64,000 nt of DNA from UBA9926 sp023261215 (lineage in GTDB: Bacteria; Pseudomonadota; Gammaproteobacteria; Pseudomonadales; Azotimanducaceae), in contig JAYPYV010000005.1 of NCBI GenBank assembly GCA_038136035.1, positions 1-64,000 of the forward strand. Reading direction: 5' to 3'. The notes under the pieces were generated by a model. It was not told where the DNA came from, did no database searches, and saw only the letters and a list, made by a program, of their open reading frames with translations. The position numbers were made by a program, and so were the translations under genes. Of this stretch, positions 17,738 to 26,571 are shown piece after piece (position 1 is the first letter of the stretch; each line of letters starts with the position of its first letter).

Positions 17738-18489
17738 ACTTTCTTTATAAATTGTATGAAACCTTTCTCTGGAGTCAGATTAGAAATGGCCCCACCCCCA
17801 ACCACATTGGTTTGATTGTGGATGGCAACCGGCGTTTCGCGAAGGGCCGGGGCCTGGCGCAGAACCTCGGTCACGAGGAGGGATCTAAAAAACTCGAAGA
17901 GTTCTTGCGCTGGTGCTGGCGTCTTGAAATCAAAGTCATCACCTTGTTCGGGTTCTCAACCGAGAATTTTTCTCGCTCGCAGGATGAGGTCGATTATTTG
18001 ATGGACCTCATCATGGAAAAATTGAAGCAATTTCAGACCGATCCAGCGATCAAGAGCGAACGGGTCCGCGTCAAGGTGATCGGTCGTCGTGAGGACTTGA
18101 GTGACGCCATGAATCGTGAAATCGACATTGTCGAAGCCATGACCGCAGATCATGATCGATTCTTGTTGAACATCGCGCTCAGCTACGGGGGGCGCGCGGA
18201 AATCATCGACGCAGTGAAGCGCGTGGCGAGTGAGGTTCAATCCGGTGCATTGGCCGTCGACGCGATCGATGAGGCCACCTTCGCGAACTACCTGTATACC
18301 CAGGGCGTCCCCGATCCCGATCTGATTATCAGGACCTCAGGGGAAGAGCGACTGTCAGGTTTTCTTCTGTGGCAGAGCGCTTATTCAGAGCTCTACTTCA
18401 CCGACGTGTTCTGGCCAGCGTTTAGAAACATTGATTTCTGGCGAGCCCTGCGGATCTATCAGCAGCGTGAGCGACGATTTGGTCGTTAG
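17734..18489 (+). CDS. cis-prenyltransferase (undecaprenyl diphosphate synthase family, archaeal-like)
   Basis: 251 residues from GTG at 17734. The catalytic aspartate is D30 in HIGLIVDGNRRFAKGRG, the FSTENFSR block is at 74-81, and the C-terminal substrate block starts at R200 (RTSGEERLSGFLLW, then YSELYF). Chain elongation of isoprenyl diphosphates with cis double bonds is the family reaction. Two things are unusual for a bacterial UppS: DGNRRFAK instead of DGNGRWA, and the leading LYKLYETFLWSQIRNGPTPN, which resembles archaeal enzymes. It is therefore probably not the housekeeping synthase but a second, transferred or subfamily-specific enzyme. Product chain length is unknown. Confidence 0.88.
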   Translation: MNFLYKLYETFLWSQIRNGPTPNHIGLIVDGNRRFAKGRGLAQNLGHEEGSKKLEEFLRWCWRLEIKVITLFGFSTENFSRSQDEVDYLMDLIMEKLKQFQTDPAIKSERVRVKVIGRREDLSDAMNREIDIVEAMTADHDRFLLNIALSYGGRAEIIDAVKRVASEVQSGALAVDAIDEATFANYLYTQGVPDPDLIIRTSGEERLSGFLLWQSAYSELYFTDVFWPAFRNIDFWRALRIYQQRERRFGR

Positions 18490-18967
18490 CGAGCGCGAGT
18501 GGTGCATCAGACCTTCTTGGAGGGTGCTCGGGAGATTCGGGCGGGTGAAGTCAGGTCCCGAGTGCCGAGGCCGGCGCGAGCATGAGCGGCAAATTGTGCG
18601 CCCCATTGGCACGCGTCGCATCAGCCCCCGCTGACATAATGGGCAACGCATCGAGAAGTGGCGCACGCGGCAAGAATCCTTTGCTCGCGAATGGATGATT
18701 CGTTCGCTGACGGGGCTCGAAGCCTTAGACCCTGCTTGAGAATCAATGCGGCGAGAAATCTTGCGTAACGAGAAATCTTCTGTAAAAAGCAATATGCTAC
18801 TGGCGGCGGGTAAGGTCTGCCTAGACTAGGTCAGCAGAGATTGAGTGGTCGCGGAACGCGGTGGCAGGTCAAATGGACGCGGAAGCTCGAGTCAGCGCCA
18901 ATCGTTCGCGAATGACTGCTTCCGGAGCACTGTGAAATGAGTGGTTGATGCAAAAAGGTAAATCGAG
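18490..18967. other. Intergenic region without a recognisable gene
   Basis: About 478 bp between the prenyltransferase and the diguanylate cyclase. No frame with a ribosome binding site and family resemblance was found. An imperfect dyad CTGCCTAGACTAGGTCAG lies at about 18819-18836. No terminator with a T-run is visible. Confidence 0.45.
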
Positions 18968-19840
18968 TTGAAGATGGCTAAAAAGCTGACAAAGCCTTGC
19001 CTCGTGATCATCAGTCAGGATGGTCTGGGCGAGGTGTTTCCACTCGTGCCGGGCGGCAATACTTTGGGTAGCGGCGAGGGGGCGAATGTGCACTTGCCTT
19101 ACCGAGGTATCGACCCCGTTCACGCCACGCTGCATTTAGATGAGACGCTGACGCTCGAGGCTAATTCCGCGAATCTGGTTTTGATCGATGGGCAGGTCGT
19201 TTCCGGTTCTCGAGCCCTTCAAGTCGGCAACACCATTGAACTCGGTGTGGTGACGATGAAATACCGAGAGTTCGATGAAGAAGATGAAACCTACCATGAA
19301 GCGCTGCGGCAGCTCGCCATCCGGGACGGACTGACGAATTTATTCAATGCTCGATATTTCAGAGACGCACTCGTCAAAGAGCACGATTTTTGTGTACGTA
19401 AACAAAGTTCGTTAGCGCTTTTGTTTATGGATATCGATCACTTTAAACAGATTAATGACCGTTTCGGGCACGCTTTTGGGGACTTTGTCTTGAAGGAGCT
19501 GGCGCGATTGCTGACCACTCGGCTTCGAGGTTACGACCTGCTCGCACGGTATGGAGGTGAAGAGTTCGTTTTTCTGGTTCGAGAGGAATCGCCGGAATCC
19601 GTACACGAGCTTGCCGAGCGGATCTGCGCGGATGCGCGAAACCATGTGTTTCATTTTGCGGGCGTTCGAACTCGAGTCACGGTGAGTATCGGTTATGAGT
19701 GGTGGAATGGTATCGATCGAGATCTCACGTCCGAAGACCTGCTTAGACGAGCCGACGACCAGTTATATCGAGCAAAATCCAATGGTCGTGATCGGGTTGA
19801 ACCGAATGAAGTCGAGGCGCGTGCCAGCTTAAAAAGTTAG
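18968..19840 (+). CDS. FHA-domain diguanylate cyclase (GGDEF)
   Basis: 290 residues from TTG at 18968 (ten bases after AAAAAGG); ATG at 18974 is the alternative. Residues 10-100 look like an FHA domain: GGNTLGSGEGANVHLP, then DPVHATLHLD and IDGQVVSGSRALQVGNTIELG, the usual order in phosphothreonine-binding modules. Residues 118-285 are a GGDEF domain with GLTNLFNARYF, FMDIDHFKQINDRFGH and the active-site GGEEF at 196-200. A product-inhibition site RGYD (187-190) sits exactly five residues before it, so the enzyme should make cyclic di-GMP and be feedback inhibited. The FHA part suggests control by a phosphorylated partner; none is adjacent. Confidence 0.9.
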   Translation: MKMAKKLTKPCLVIISQDGLGEVFPLVPGGNTLGSGEGANVHLPYRGIDPVHATLHLDETLTLEANSANLVLIDGQVVSGSRALQVGNTIELGVVTMKYREFDEEDETYHEALRQLAIRDGLTNLFNARYFRDALVKEHDFCVRKQSSLALLFMDIDHFKQINDRFGHAFGDFVLKELARLLTTRLRGYDLLARYGGEEFVFLVREESPESVHELAERICADARNHVFHFAGVRTRVTVSIGYEWWNGIDRDLTSEDLLRRADDQLYRAKSNGRDRVEPNEVEARASLKS

Positions 19841-20173
19841 CCCAGCGAAGCGCCCAGAAGGGCTGTGGTCTGCCTTGGAGTAGACGAGGCTGGCTTGGTT
19901 ATTTGCTCACAGACCCTCTTGGTGCGCGATTCGGATCAGTCGCTGTTGTGATCTCTGCCGGCCAGATAACTTCGCTGGTTCAACGATGATGTTGTTCGGC
20001 AAGGAATGAGCTCGAACCCTAAGGATGGCCAACGAATTGATTTTATTGATCACTAGATGAATCGATCGGCTGGGAGTTGCCGTTTAATGATCGTGTATTC
20101 AAACCAAAACGACCCGAGTTAAATTCAGCCAAGTGAAGACCCAACTCAAGACAAAACTGAAGGACAGTCCCCT
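19841..20173. other. Intergenic region without a recognisable gene
   Basis: About 333 bp. I see no coding frame with support, no terminator with a T-run and no clear promoter. Confidence 0.45.
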
Positions 20174-21169
20174 GTGAGTGATTCAACCGAGACTCGTTCC
20201 AGCCCGTCGCGATGGACGGCCCTCGCCGCAAAGAGTGCACTTTGGCTTTTGGCCGCTGCGTGCTTTTATCTGGTGTATCAACGATCCGCGGCTGCCGCGC
20301 AACGCGATAATCTAACGCTTGTTCAATACTTGGGGGAGTTCTTCGCCGGTGTGGACTGGCTGATGTGGCTCTGCATGATGGTGCCTTACTCCCTATTTTT
20401 CTTCTTGGTCGATAGCCACGCAACCTGGCGAGTCGTGCGTTGGGTCAATTCGCCCGACGTAAAGTTCAAAGATATCTTGCCCATTCGTGGAAGCGCTTAC
20501 ATTCTGTCTTTGGTGAATGAGCAGGTGGGCAAGGGTGCCATGAGTCTTTATCTGTTGAGACACCATCAGGTGCCGGGCTGGCAAGCCCTGTCATCGATGC
20601 TGATGCTTGGCATCGTCGAGATCTACCAATTACTTTTCTTTTCTGCTGTGGGCACTTGGTTTTTTTACGAACGGGTGTCGGCGGCTTCTCAGCTCCTCCC
20701 GCTCGATGTGATTTTCCCCATTCTGTTCGTGGTCGCGGCGGTCTATCTACCGGTTCACGGCTGGCTCTTTAAAGGGAAGGGCGCTCGATCGGGCAAAGTA
20801 CGGTCGTTACCTGTATTCCACGCTTTTCGAGAAGTACGTTGGTATCACTATCCATTGCTGCTCCTCTTTAAAGCGCCCAATTTATTGCTCGCCATTGTGG
20901 TTTACACCTCAGCGCTGGCGCTATTCGATGTGCCTGTCGTGCTCGAGGAAATGTTGGTGTTCTTGCCGATGATTTTCTTAGCGGCGGCATTGCCATTGCC
21001 TTTTCATGCAGGTGCTTTGGTCTTTTGGACAGTGCTCTTTCCCGAATTCCCACTGGTCGGGGCCTTCTCGCTGGTCATGCACACGTTTTTTGTCGTGTTC
21101 AATGCGCTCATCGGCTTGGCTTTCCTGCCTTTGGCCAATCGTCAGTTATTTGGTGAGCGTCCTGCTTGA
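20174..21169 (+). CDS. Polytopic membrane protein, flippase-like (lysylphosphatidylglycerol synthase TM-domain type)
   Basis: 331 residues from GTG at 20174, nine bases after GAAGGA. About seven to eight hydrophobic helices are visible, starting near residues 20-36. The segment RGSAYILSLVNEQVGKGAMS with LLRHHQVPGWQALSSML resembles the conserved region of the LPG_synthase_TM/YbhN group, where G and E residues sit in the second helix pair. Related proteins flip lipids or lipid-linked sugars across the inner membrane, but this one has no catalytic domain attached. Its 3' end overlaps the convergent phosphatidyltransferase gene by 28 bp. The family call is moderate and the function is inferred only from resemblance. 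Confidence 0.6.
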   Translation: MSDSTETRSSPSRWTALAAKSALWLLAAACFYLVYQRSAAAAQRDNLTLVQYLGEFFAGVDWLMWLCMMVPYSLFFFLVDSHATWRVVRWVNSPDVKFKDILPIRGSAYILSLVNEQVGKGAMSLYLLRHHQVPGWQALSSMLMLGIVEIYQLLFFSAVGTWFFYERVSAASQLLPLDVIFPILFVVAAVYLPVHGWLFKGKGARSGKVRSLPVFHAFREVRWYHYPLLLLFKAPNLLLAIVVYTSALALFDVPVVLEEMLVFLPMIFLAAALPLPFHAGALVFWTVLFPEFPLVGAFSLVMHTFFVVFNALIGLAFLPLANRQLFGERPA

Positions 21170-21672
21170 AACCTATGCCGAGCACGATCGATCATCGACA
21201 AGAGGGTTGAGCCCACGAGCGCCCACGCCACTGTGAGAACGATGGGCGCTGCTTGGTCGTCGGCCTGGAAGAGATTCAGCGTGATCAGCGCCACCAGAAA
21301 GCCGATGTACAGAAGACCATTGATTCTCCCCAGTTGACTGCCTCGCAGCCCGGCTTTTCTGACCCCGCCTGAATCCAGTAGATACTGAGTGAACGCAAGC
21401 GCCACCAAGATGGGCAGGAGCAAGGGAATCTTAGTTTGCGCTGCAAAAGTGCCCAAACCACAGACCACGAGGAATGCATCGCTGCCATGGTCGAGTAGTC
21501 CGCCCACTGGGGTAGGTTCGGCAAAACGTCGAGCAACATAGCCATCAATGACGTCGGTGGCGATTGCAAGCATCATGAGCGCGAGCGCCCAAGCCCACTG
21601 CGCGTTCCAGACAAGAGGAATCAAGATTAGCGCCAGTGGAAACCGGAAGGCGCTGAGTAGATTTGCAAACAT
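21142..21672 (-). CDS. CDP-alcohol phosphatidyltransferase family protein
   Basis: 176 residues with four to five membrane helices. The full catalytic signature D(x2)DG(x2)AR(x8)G(x3)D(x3)D is present: D40, D43, G44, A47, R48, G57, D61 and D65 (DVIDGYVARRF then GGLLDHGSD). It transfers a phosphatidyl group from a CDP-activated lipid to an alcohol in the inner membrane. Its length is near that of PgsA, but the acceptor alcohol cannot be told. It converges on the flippase-like gene, so the two lipid genes share an end rather than a promoter. The promoter region to the right is only 56 bp, shared with the next divergent gene. Confidence 0.88.
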   Translation of the reverse strand: MFANLLSAFRFPLALILIPLVWNAQWAWALALMMLAIATDVIDGYVARRFAEPTPVGGLLDHGSDAFLVVCGLGTFAAQTKIPLLLPILVALAFTQYLLDSGGVRKAGLRGSQLGRINGLLYIGFLVALITLNLFQADDQAAPIVLTVAWALVGSTLLSMIDRARHRFQAGRSPNN

Positions 21673-21728
21673 AGAGGGCAGCCAGCCTTTGAACGTTCAT
21701 CTTAGGATGCGAACATAGAGATTGCGAG

Positions 21729-22244
21729 ATGAGCAAGCGGATGACCAGAGTGAGGCATGATCAAATGAAGACAAATCTCAAGGCGATTGGATTGCGCGCA
21801 ATCGCGTCGATTGCGTTGGTTCTGGTGTGGACCCTCTTGACCGGTCTTGGTCCCTGGGAACGAACACCCGGTGGCAAACTGCTTGGGGAAATCCAAACTC
21901 GACCCGTCACGGATTGGTCGTTCGTTCAAGAGGTTCCCAACTGCGCCGTCGAAACGCGACCGCAGTTTCCCCACTCGGTAACTGTGAACTGCTGGGACTT
22001 GGGCGGCCAGTTGTATATCGGGTGCATGAATTGTGCTGAAAAAATTTGGTCGCGATATCTCGCGGAAGATCCTCGAGTCCGCGTGCGTGTGCAGGAAACG
22101 ATTTATCCGGTCCTCTTCGAGCAGGTGGTCGATGGCGATGAGATGAATGCTGCTTGGCAGGCGCGATGGCAAAAAATGAGTCGACCGAATCCTGCGCCCT
22201 CTGTGCCGGAACATTATGTTTTGTATCGAGTGACCTCAAGGTGA
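21729..22244 (+). CDS. Small membrane-anchored protein, possible flavin/deazaflavin split-barrel fold
   Basis: 171 residues. One N-terminal hydrophobic helix (about 22-42) is followed by a compact soluble part with VETRPQFPHSVTVNC, GGQLYIGCMNCAEKIW and EDPRVRVRVQETIYPV. The order of strand, GGxLYI and W-(x)-YLAEDPRVRV resembles split-barrel nitroreductase/F420-binding proteins, but the match is from memory and weak. A CxxC (CMNC) occurs where related proteins lack it. Its stop overlaps the GTG of the next gene, an NAD-binding epimerase-like protein, so the two probably act together. I do not recognise a specific function. Confidence 0.55.
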   Translation: MSKRMTRVRHDQMKTNLKAIGLRAIASIALVLVWTLLTGLGPWERTPGGKLLGEIQTRPVTDWSFVQEVPNCAVETRPQFPHSVTVNCWDLGGQLYIGCMNCAEKIWSRYLAEDPRVRVRVQETIYPVLFEQVVDGDEMNAAWQARWQKMSRPNPAPSVPEHYVLYRVTSR

Positions 22245-23158
22245 GATGGCTGATCACGGGCGCTAATGGCCATCTTGGTCGGCAAATTGTGAGCGCCCTC
22301 GGGCGTGAGCACGAAATCCTGGCCCTGGTGAGGTCCGAATCGGCTGCCAGTGCTTTGAAACATCTGCCATGTGAGGTGCTTTGCATCGATTATCAGGATC
22401 CTGGGCTCGCCGCTCAGCACATCGCTGACCGTTGGCCCGGTGCATGGGATGCGTTAATTGGGCTCACAGGGACGATCAAGGGCAAGACAGCCTCAGATTA
22501 TTACGCAGCGCATGAAGCGGTGTCTGACTTTTTGGTCACCCTCAGTCAAAAGGTTGAGATTGGTCAGATGGTGTCGCTGAGCATCGCAGGTGCTGACGCT
22601 GGGGCCTCAAATCTCTGTTTTGCTTCAAGGGGCGCGGCGGATGACCGGCTCCTAAACTCAGGGCGAGAGGTTGCAATCATACGCTTACCGATGATTCTCG
22701 GCCGTGATGATTACGCAAGTGGGGCGCTGATGCGCAAAGGGTCGGCTCGATGGGTTTTTTCGTTTCGAGTCGAAAGTCTCGAGCAACCGATCGCCGCGAC
22801 GGATGTCATCAAGGTCATTGAAGCCATCATCGAACAGAAACTGCAAGGCGTTTTTAGCCTGGGCGGTCCAGAGACCTTATCTCGTCGCCAGCTTATCCAG
22901 CGAGCGGGCGCTCTAATGGGCGGGTCGCCGCTGATTTTGAATTTGCCCATCTCACTTGGCTTTGCGGTCACCGCTGTGCTTGCATGGCTCTTGCCCACAC
23001 CGCCGGTCAGTCCGTCGATGCTGGGCGTTTTAGATCATGACGATGTCATTGATAATGGGCCACTTCTGAATGCACTCGGGCTTTCGCTCGAACCCTTAGA
23101 CGTGACGCTCCGCAGGGTGCTCGAGCCGCTGAACGAGGGTTCTCAGAACCCAGTCTGA
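22241..23158 (+). CDS. NAD(P)-binding protein, NmrA/SDR-like
   Basis: 305 residues from the GTG at 22241, which overlaps the upstream stop; the frame continues upstream inside that gene, but the Rossmann start MRWLITGANGHLGRQIV would then be internal. The TGANGHLG loop and the atypical SDR layout (VSLSIAGADAG, then IIRLPMILGRDDY) fit the NmrA-like/epimerase branch, whose members are either redox enzymes or NADP sensors. There is no clear YxxxK. A hydrophobic stretch near residues 235-260 is unusual and may touch the membrane. The last 63 bp overlap the convergent sirtuin gene. Confidence 0.75.
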   Translation: MRWLITGANGHLGRQIVSALGREHEILALVRSESAASALKHLPCEVLCIDYQDPGLAAQHIADRWPGAWDALIGLTGTIKGKTASDYYAAHEAVSDFLVTLSQKVEIGQMVSLSIAGADAGASNLCFASRGAADDRLLNSGREVAIIRLPMILGRDDYASGALMRKGSARWVFSFRVESLEQPIAATDVIKVIEAIIEQKLQGVFSLGGPETLSRRQLIQRAGALMGGSPLILNLPISLGFAVTAVLAWLLPTPPVSPSMLGVLDHDDVIDNGPLLNALGLSLEPLDVTLRRVLEPLNEGSQNPV

Positions 23159-23962
23159 GCGCTCGGCGATGCGATGCGTTGCGATGGCGTCGGCTCGAGA
23201 TTCCCCGGGGTTGATTAAGACGAGTGGTCGGCCCAGTTCGACCGCTCGCCGGCTCAAGCGAAACCCAGAAAAGACTTGCAGTGAACTACCGATCACGAGC
23301 AGGGCAGAGGATCTCTCGATCGCGTCAATTGCTGCCTCTTTGACCGCCTGAGATAAATTGCCACCGAAGAAGACCACGTCCGGTTTGAGCGTGCCGTCGC
23401 ATCGGGCGCAGGAGGGTACTTTGAAGCCTCGGATCATCGCCTCATCTAAATCGACATCCCCGTCAGGACGAGCGCCAAAGTCCTCTTGCTGGCGGGTTTT
23501 AAGATCCGGGTTCAGGTCTTCAAGTTGCTGTTGAAGGTTTCGCCTCGAGCTTTTGTGACCGCAATCTAAACAGATGACGTCTTCAATGGCGCCGTGCAAA
23601 TGCAGCACGCCCTGATGGCCTGACCGTTCGTGGAGCGCGTCGACATTTTGGGTGATGCAGGCCGAAACCAACCCCTTTTGCTGGAGCCGTGCCAGCAAGC
23701 GGTGCGAATCGGTGGGCAATGCTCTGCCCATGAGCGGGTAGCCCCTTGCGCTTCGGGCCCAGTAGCGTTGGCGCGCAAGCGGGTCGCGCATGAACGCTTG
23801 ATGGGTCATGGGGTCGCTGCCTAGCCATTCACCTCGTTCGTTTCTGTAGGTAGGAATACCCGCAGATTGACTGATGCCTGCGCCGGTGAGTGCAACCACC
23901 GATCCCTGTAGCAGCAGGTCTGCCACCGCGTTAACGCATGTCTGAAGGTCATTCTGATTCAA
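23096..23962 (-). CDS. NAD-dependent protein deacylase, sirtuin class II type
   Basis: 288 residues. NAD-binding GAGISQSAGIPTYR at 27-40, TQNVDALH at 104-111, catalytic H123 in HLHGAIEDV, and a zinc site C131/C134 and C185/C188. These are all the residues needed for activity. The GWLG-like loop (GEWLGSDPM) and the length are closer to the SIRT4-like class than to CobB. Such enzymes remove acyl groups from lysines using NAD, which fits a genome rich in acyl-CoA enzymes. It follows an MFS gene by 2 bp on the minus strand and is probably the last gene of that operon. Confidence 0.93.
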   Translation of the reverse strand: MNQNDLQTCVNAVADLLLQGSVVALTGAGISQSAGIPTYRNERGEWLGSDPMTHQAFMRDPLARQRYWARSARGYPLMGRALPTDSHRLLARLQQKGLVSACITQNVDALHERSGHQGVLHLHGAIEDVICLDCGHKSSRRNLQQQLEDLNPDLKTRQQEDFGARPDGDVDLDEAMIRGFKVPSCARCDGTLKPDVVFFGGNLSQAVKEAAIDAIERSSALLVIGSSLQVFSGFRLSRRAVELGRPLVLINPGESRADAIATHRIAERSDWVLRTLVQRLEHPAERHV

Positions 23963-23964
23963 AG

Positions 23965-25197
23965 TCAGTGATCGTTCGGATGGATCGAAGATCTAGGTGT
24001 ACGACCCAGGTTCCAAAGGTGGCCTTCGATAAAGACGATGATCGACACGATAAACATGGCCACTGAACTCAATTGTAGGGCCGCCAAAGGCCCGAACCAG
24101 GTGACCAGGTAGCCGCTCAGGAGCGCGCCAAGCGGGCCAGCGCCCATGAACGAAAAGGCATAAAACGCCATCATTCGGCCTCTCTGATCTTCAGGTGCAT
24201 GTTCTTGCATGATGGTTCGCGACATGGTCATGGCGACCCCGCCACAAGTTCCCCAGAAAAAGAGCGTGATGACGAGGATTTCAAATCCCCAATTGAAGCC
24301 TGCTAAGGCGAGGATCAGCGCACCTATGCCCTGCGAGAGCACCAACGCGCGACCCTGGCGTTTGATGTCGCCGTAGCGAAGCAAAATGAGGATTGCTATG
24401 AACAATCCTAAGGAATTAGCTGCATTCACCCAGGACAGGGATTCAGCATTGCCGCCGTAGACCTCCCTTATAAGAAGCGGCATCGTGACGATGTAAGAGC
24501 CCATAAAGAACAGGGCCATCGCGACATTTTGCATGACCACCATGCGCATGGGCGGCGACCTCAAAACACTTTTAAACCCTTCAACGACCATGAATCGCAG
24601 TTGTTTTGCGACGCTGATTTCGAGTGCTGCGGCGGGCTTTGTCGGCAGCGAAAGCTTTGAATACGCGATCACGCCCAGCGACAAAATAGCCGATTGGCCG
24701 GCAAGCATGACGATCGCACCTAAGCCGTCGGTGAGAGAAGCGAGAAGCAAACCAATCATCTGGGTCCCGAATTGGATCATGCTGGCCTGGACCACCCGCC
24801 GCTGAATTTGTCCCTCGGCGACCAGCGGCAGTAAGCCATCTCTCGCCGGCGTTACGATCGCTTGGGCACACCCCATGGCAATCGCAAACAGAACAAACAG
24901 CGTGTAAGTGAGATCTGTGAACCACATGGTGATGGCTAGGCATAGCGCGAGCGTGGCGGCGAGGGCCTGGCCAATGAGTGCGACACGTCGCCCACCGTAA
25001 TGATCCGCAACACTGCCACCAAGCAAAATGAATAGGGTCCCGGGTAGCAGGTAGGCCATTTGAGCAAACCCGACTTTTTCAGCCGATTCATTGAGCACCA
25101 GCGTCACAAGGTAGGCAAAAAGCACGCTTTGAAGCCCAAACGCAAGAAACCAACTGCCCGTGGCCGTGAAGTACGCGTAAAGCGGGCGAATATTCAT
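23965..25197 (-). CDS. MFS transporter (EntS/MFS_3-like)
   Basis: 410 residues and about twelve helices. The loop between helices 2 and 3 reads GGSVADHYGGRRVALIG, the MFS signature, and the central part contains TPARDGLLPLVAEGQIQRR, a hallmark of the MFS_3 group that includes the enterobactin exporter EntS. It shares this block and WGTCGGVAMTMSRTIMQ with the MFS gene at 43494, so the two are paralogues. It lies one base after the stop of a second MFS gene and two bases before the sirtuin. Export of a small hydrophobic or chelating molecule is a reasonable inference; the substrate is unknown. Confidence 0.88.
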   Translation of the reverse strand: MNIRPLYAYFTATGSWFLAFGLQSVLFAYLVTLVLNESAEKVGFAQMAYLLPGTLFILLGGSVADHYGGRRVALIGQALAATLALCLAITMWFTDLTYTLFVLFAIAMGCAQAIVTPARDGLLPLVAEGQIQRRVVQASMIQFGTQMIGLLLASLTDGLGAIVMLAGQSAILSLGVIAYSKLSLPTKPAAALEISVAKQLRFMVVEGFKSVLRSPPMRMVVMQNVAMALFFMGSYIVTMPLLIREVYGGNAESLSWVNAANSLGLFIAILILLRYGDIKRQGRALVLSQGIGALILALAGFNWGFEILVITLFFWGTCGGVAMTMSRTIMQEHAPEDQRGRMMAFYAFSFMGAGPLGALLSGYLVTWFGPLAALQLSSVAMFIVSIIVFIEGHLWNLGRTPRSSIHPNDH

Positions 25198-25198
25198 A

Positions 25199-26470
25199 TC
25201 AGGCGACTCGTGTTGAGGGCTGTGTGGACTTTTGGAGGGTCTCGGGGACCGTCAACCAGAGCAAGGTTACGGCCCAAGGGCCGCATGCAGCGACCAGTAG
25301 CATGGCTGATTTGAGGCTCCATGCGGTGGCGAGAAAGCCAATCGCGGTGGGCCCTGCCAGAGAACCCGAGTCACCTATGAGTCGCCAGATACCCAGGAAC
25401 CGACCTCGGTCCTGTTCAGGCGCGAAGTCAGTGCCTAAGGTCATGTTGATCCCGCTTCCCAATCCGTTACCCACGCCAGCCACCATCGCCGAGAGCGCGA
25501 AGAAGAAGGTCGAATCGGCCAAGGGTACGAGTGCAAGCCCCACACTCAGCAGCAGCAGACAGACCGTCGCGGACCAGCGCCGGCCAAAATGATCCATAAC
25601 AATCCCCGCAATGGGGAACATCAGCATGTCGACGCCGGCAGCGAGGCTGAGAATCAGGCCAATCTCGCCGGCGCTCAGCCCAAGATGGACCCCCCAAATC
25701 GGGATCAACAACGTTCGTGCACTTCGGAGTAGGGTCAACAACATCACCACTTGCCCTGCGGTTAGCCAGATACGTCGGTGCCGCAGCGCGAGAGTAGGGT
25801 AGCTCAATTTGGCCTCAGCTCGCCCGGCCTGCCGGGTTTGAAAATCGTCAATGATGTGCGCTGAGTCCTTTGATGCATTGGTCGCATTTGCTTTCTGTCT
25901 CCGCTGACTCACGTTAACGAAGACGAGGGTCAGAGACAGTGCACTGGCGAGAATCAAGAAGGTTTCTCCGTAGCCGAGCGATTCGATGCTGAGGCCAACG
26001 AGCGCGGGTCCGATGAAATGGCCCACCCGCTGCAAACCCGCCATGGTCGACAGGGCTTGCCCACGGAATCGACTTGCGACGAGGTCGCCGACCAGTGCCA
26101 ATCGGGCGAGTAGCCAGGTTGCCATTGCAAACCCGATCCCCGTTGCGCACAACATTAACAATCCCGGATGCTCGAACAGTCCCGCGACCAGTGTGGCGAC
26201 GACCATGATCGCAATGCCGCCTTGCATGACCAGTCGATCGCCCCAGCGCGCGGTGGCCGCGCCCGCTGGAAGGTCTGCCAGCATGTTGCCGAGTCCACGA
26301 GCAGCCAAAACGCTGGCAGCCATCGCTTCGGACTGACCAAGATCCATGGCATAAAGCGGCAATATCATCAGGAGACCGCCTTGGCAGGCGGACATCAGAA
26401 ATGACGGGGCGTAAACAGGGATGATCAATGAACGATACATCGCCCAGCGAGCGGCGTCGGGTTGAGACAC
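25199..26470 (-). CDS. MFS transporter
   Basis: 423 residues from a GTG start, twelve helices. The motif-A loop is GAATARWGDRLVMQGG and the central motif is FPIAGIVMDHFGRRWS, both standard for drug/proton antiporters or sugar carriers of the superfamily. It is followed immediately by the EntS-like MFS gene, which is unusual and might mean two carriers acting on related compounds. A perfect 8-bp dyad hairpin (26486-26512) lies 15 bp before its start and may affect its expression. Substrate and direction are unknown. Confidence 0.85.
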   Translation of the reverse strand: MSQPDAARWAMYRSLIIPVYAPSFLMSACQGGLLMILPLYAMDLGQSEAMAASVLAARGLGNMLADLPAGAATARWGDRLVMQGGIAIMVVATLVAGLFEHPGLLMLCATGIGFAMATWLLARLALVGDLVASRFRGQALSTMAGLQRVGHFIGPALVGLSIESLGYGETFLILASALSLTLVFVNVSQRRQKANATNASKDSAHIIDDFQTRQAGRAEAKLSYPTLALRHRRIWLTAGQVVMLLTLLRSARTLLIPIWGVHLGLSAGEIGLILSLAAGVDMLMFPIAGIVMDHFGRRWSATVCLLLLSVGLALVPLADSTFFFALSAMVAGVGNGLGSGINMTLGTDFAPEQDRGRFLGIWRLIGDSGSLAGPTAIGFLATAWSLKSAMLLVAACGPWAVTLLWLTVPETLQKSTQPSTRVA

Positions 26471-26485
26471 GGTGAGATACCCTTA

Positions 26486-26512
26486 GCGAACGCCGTGTTA
26501 TAGCGCGTTCGC
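26486..26512 (-). promoter_or_regulatory. Perfect inverted repeat upstream of MFS gene
   Basis: GCGAACGC and GCGTTCGC, 8 bp each with 11 bases between, end 15 bp before the GTG of the MFS gene at 26470. There is no T-run on either strand, so an operator or a 5' leader hairpin near the ribosome binding site is more likely than a terminator. Confidence 0.5.
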
Positions 26513-26571
26513 CAAGTCACCGCAATTCAGGCAGGGTCCAGTTTACGGGTGTGCATCCCTTGGATCCGCCA

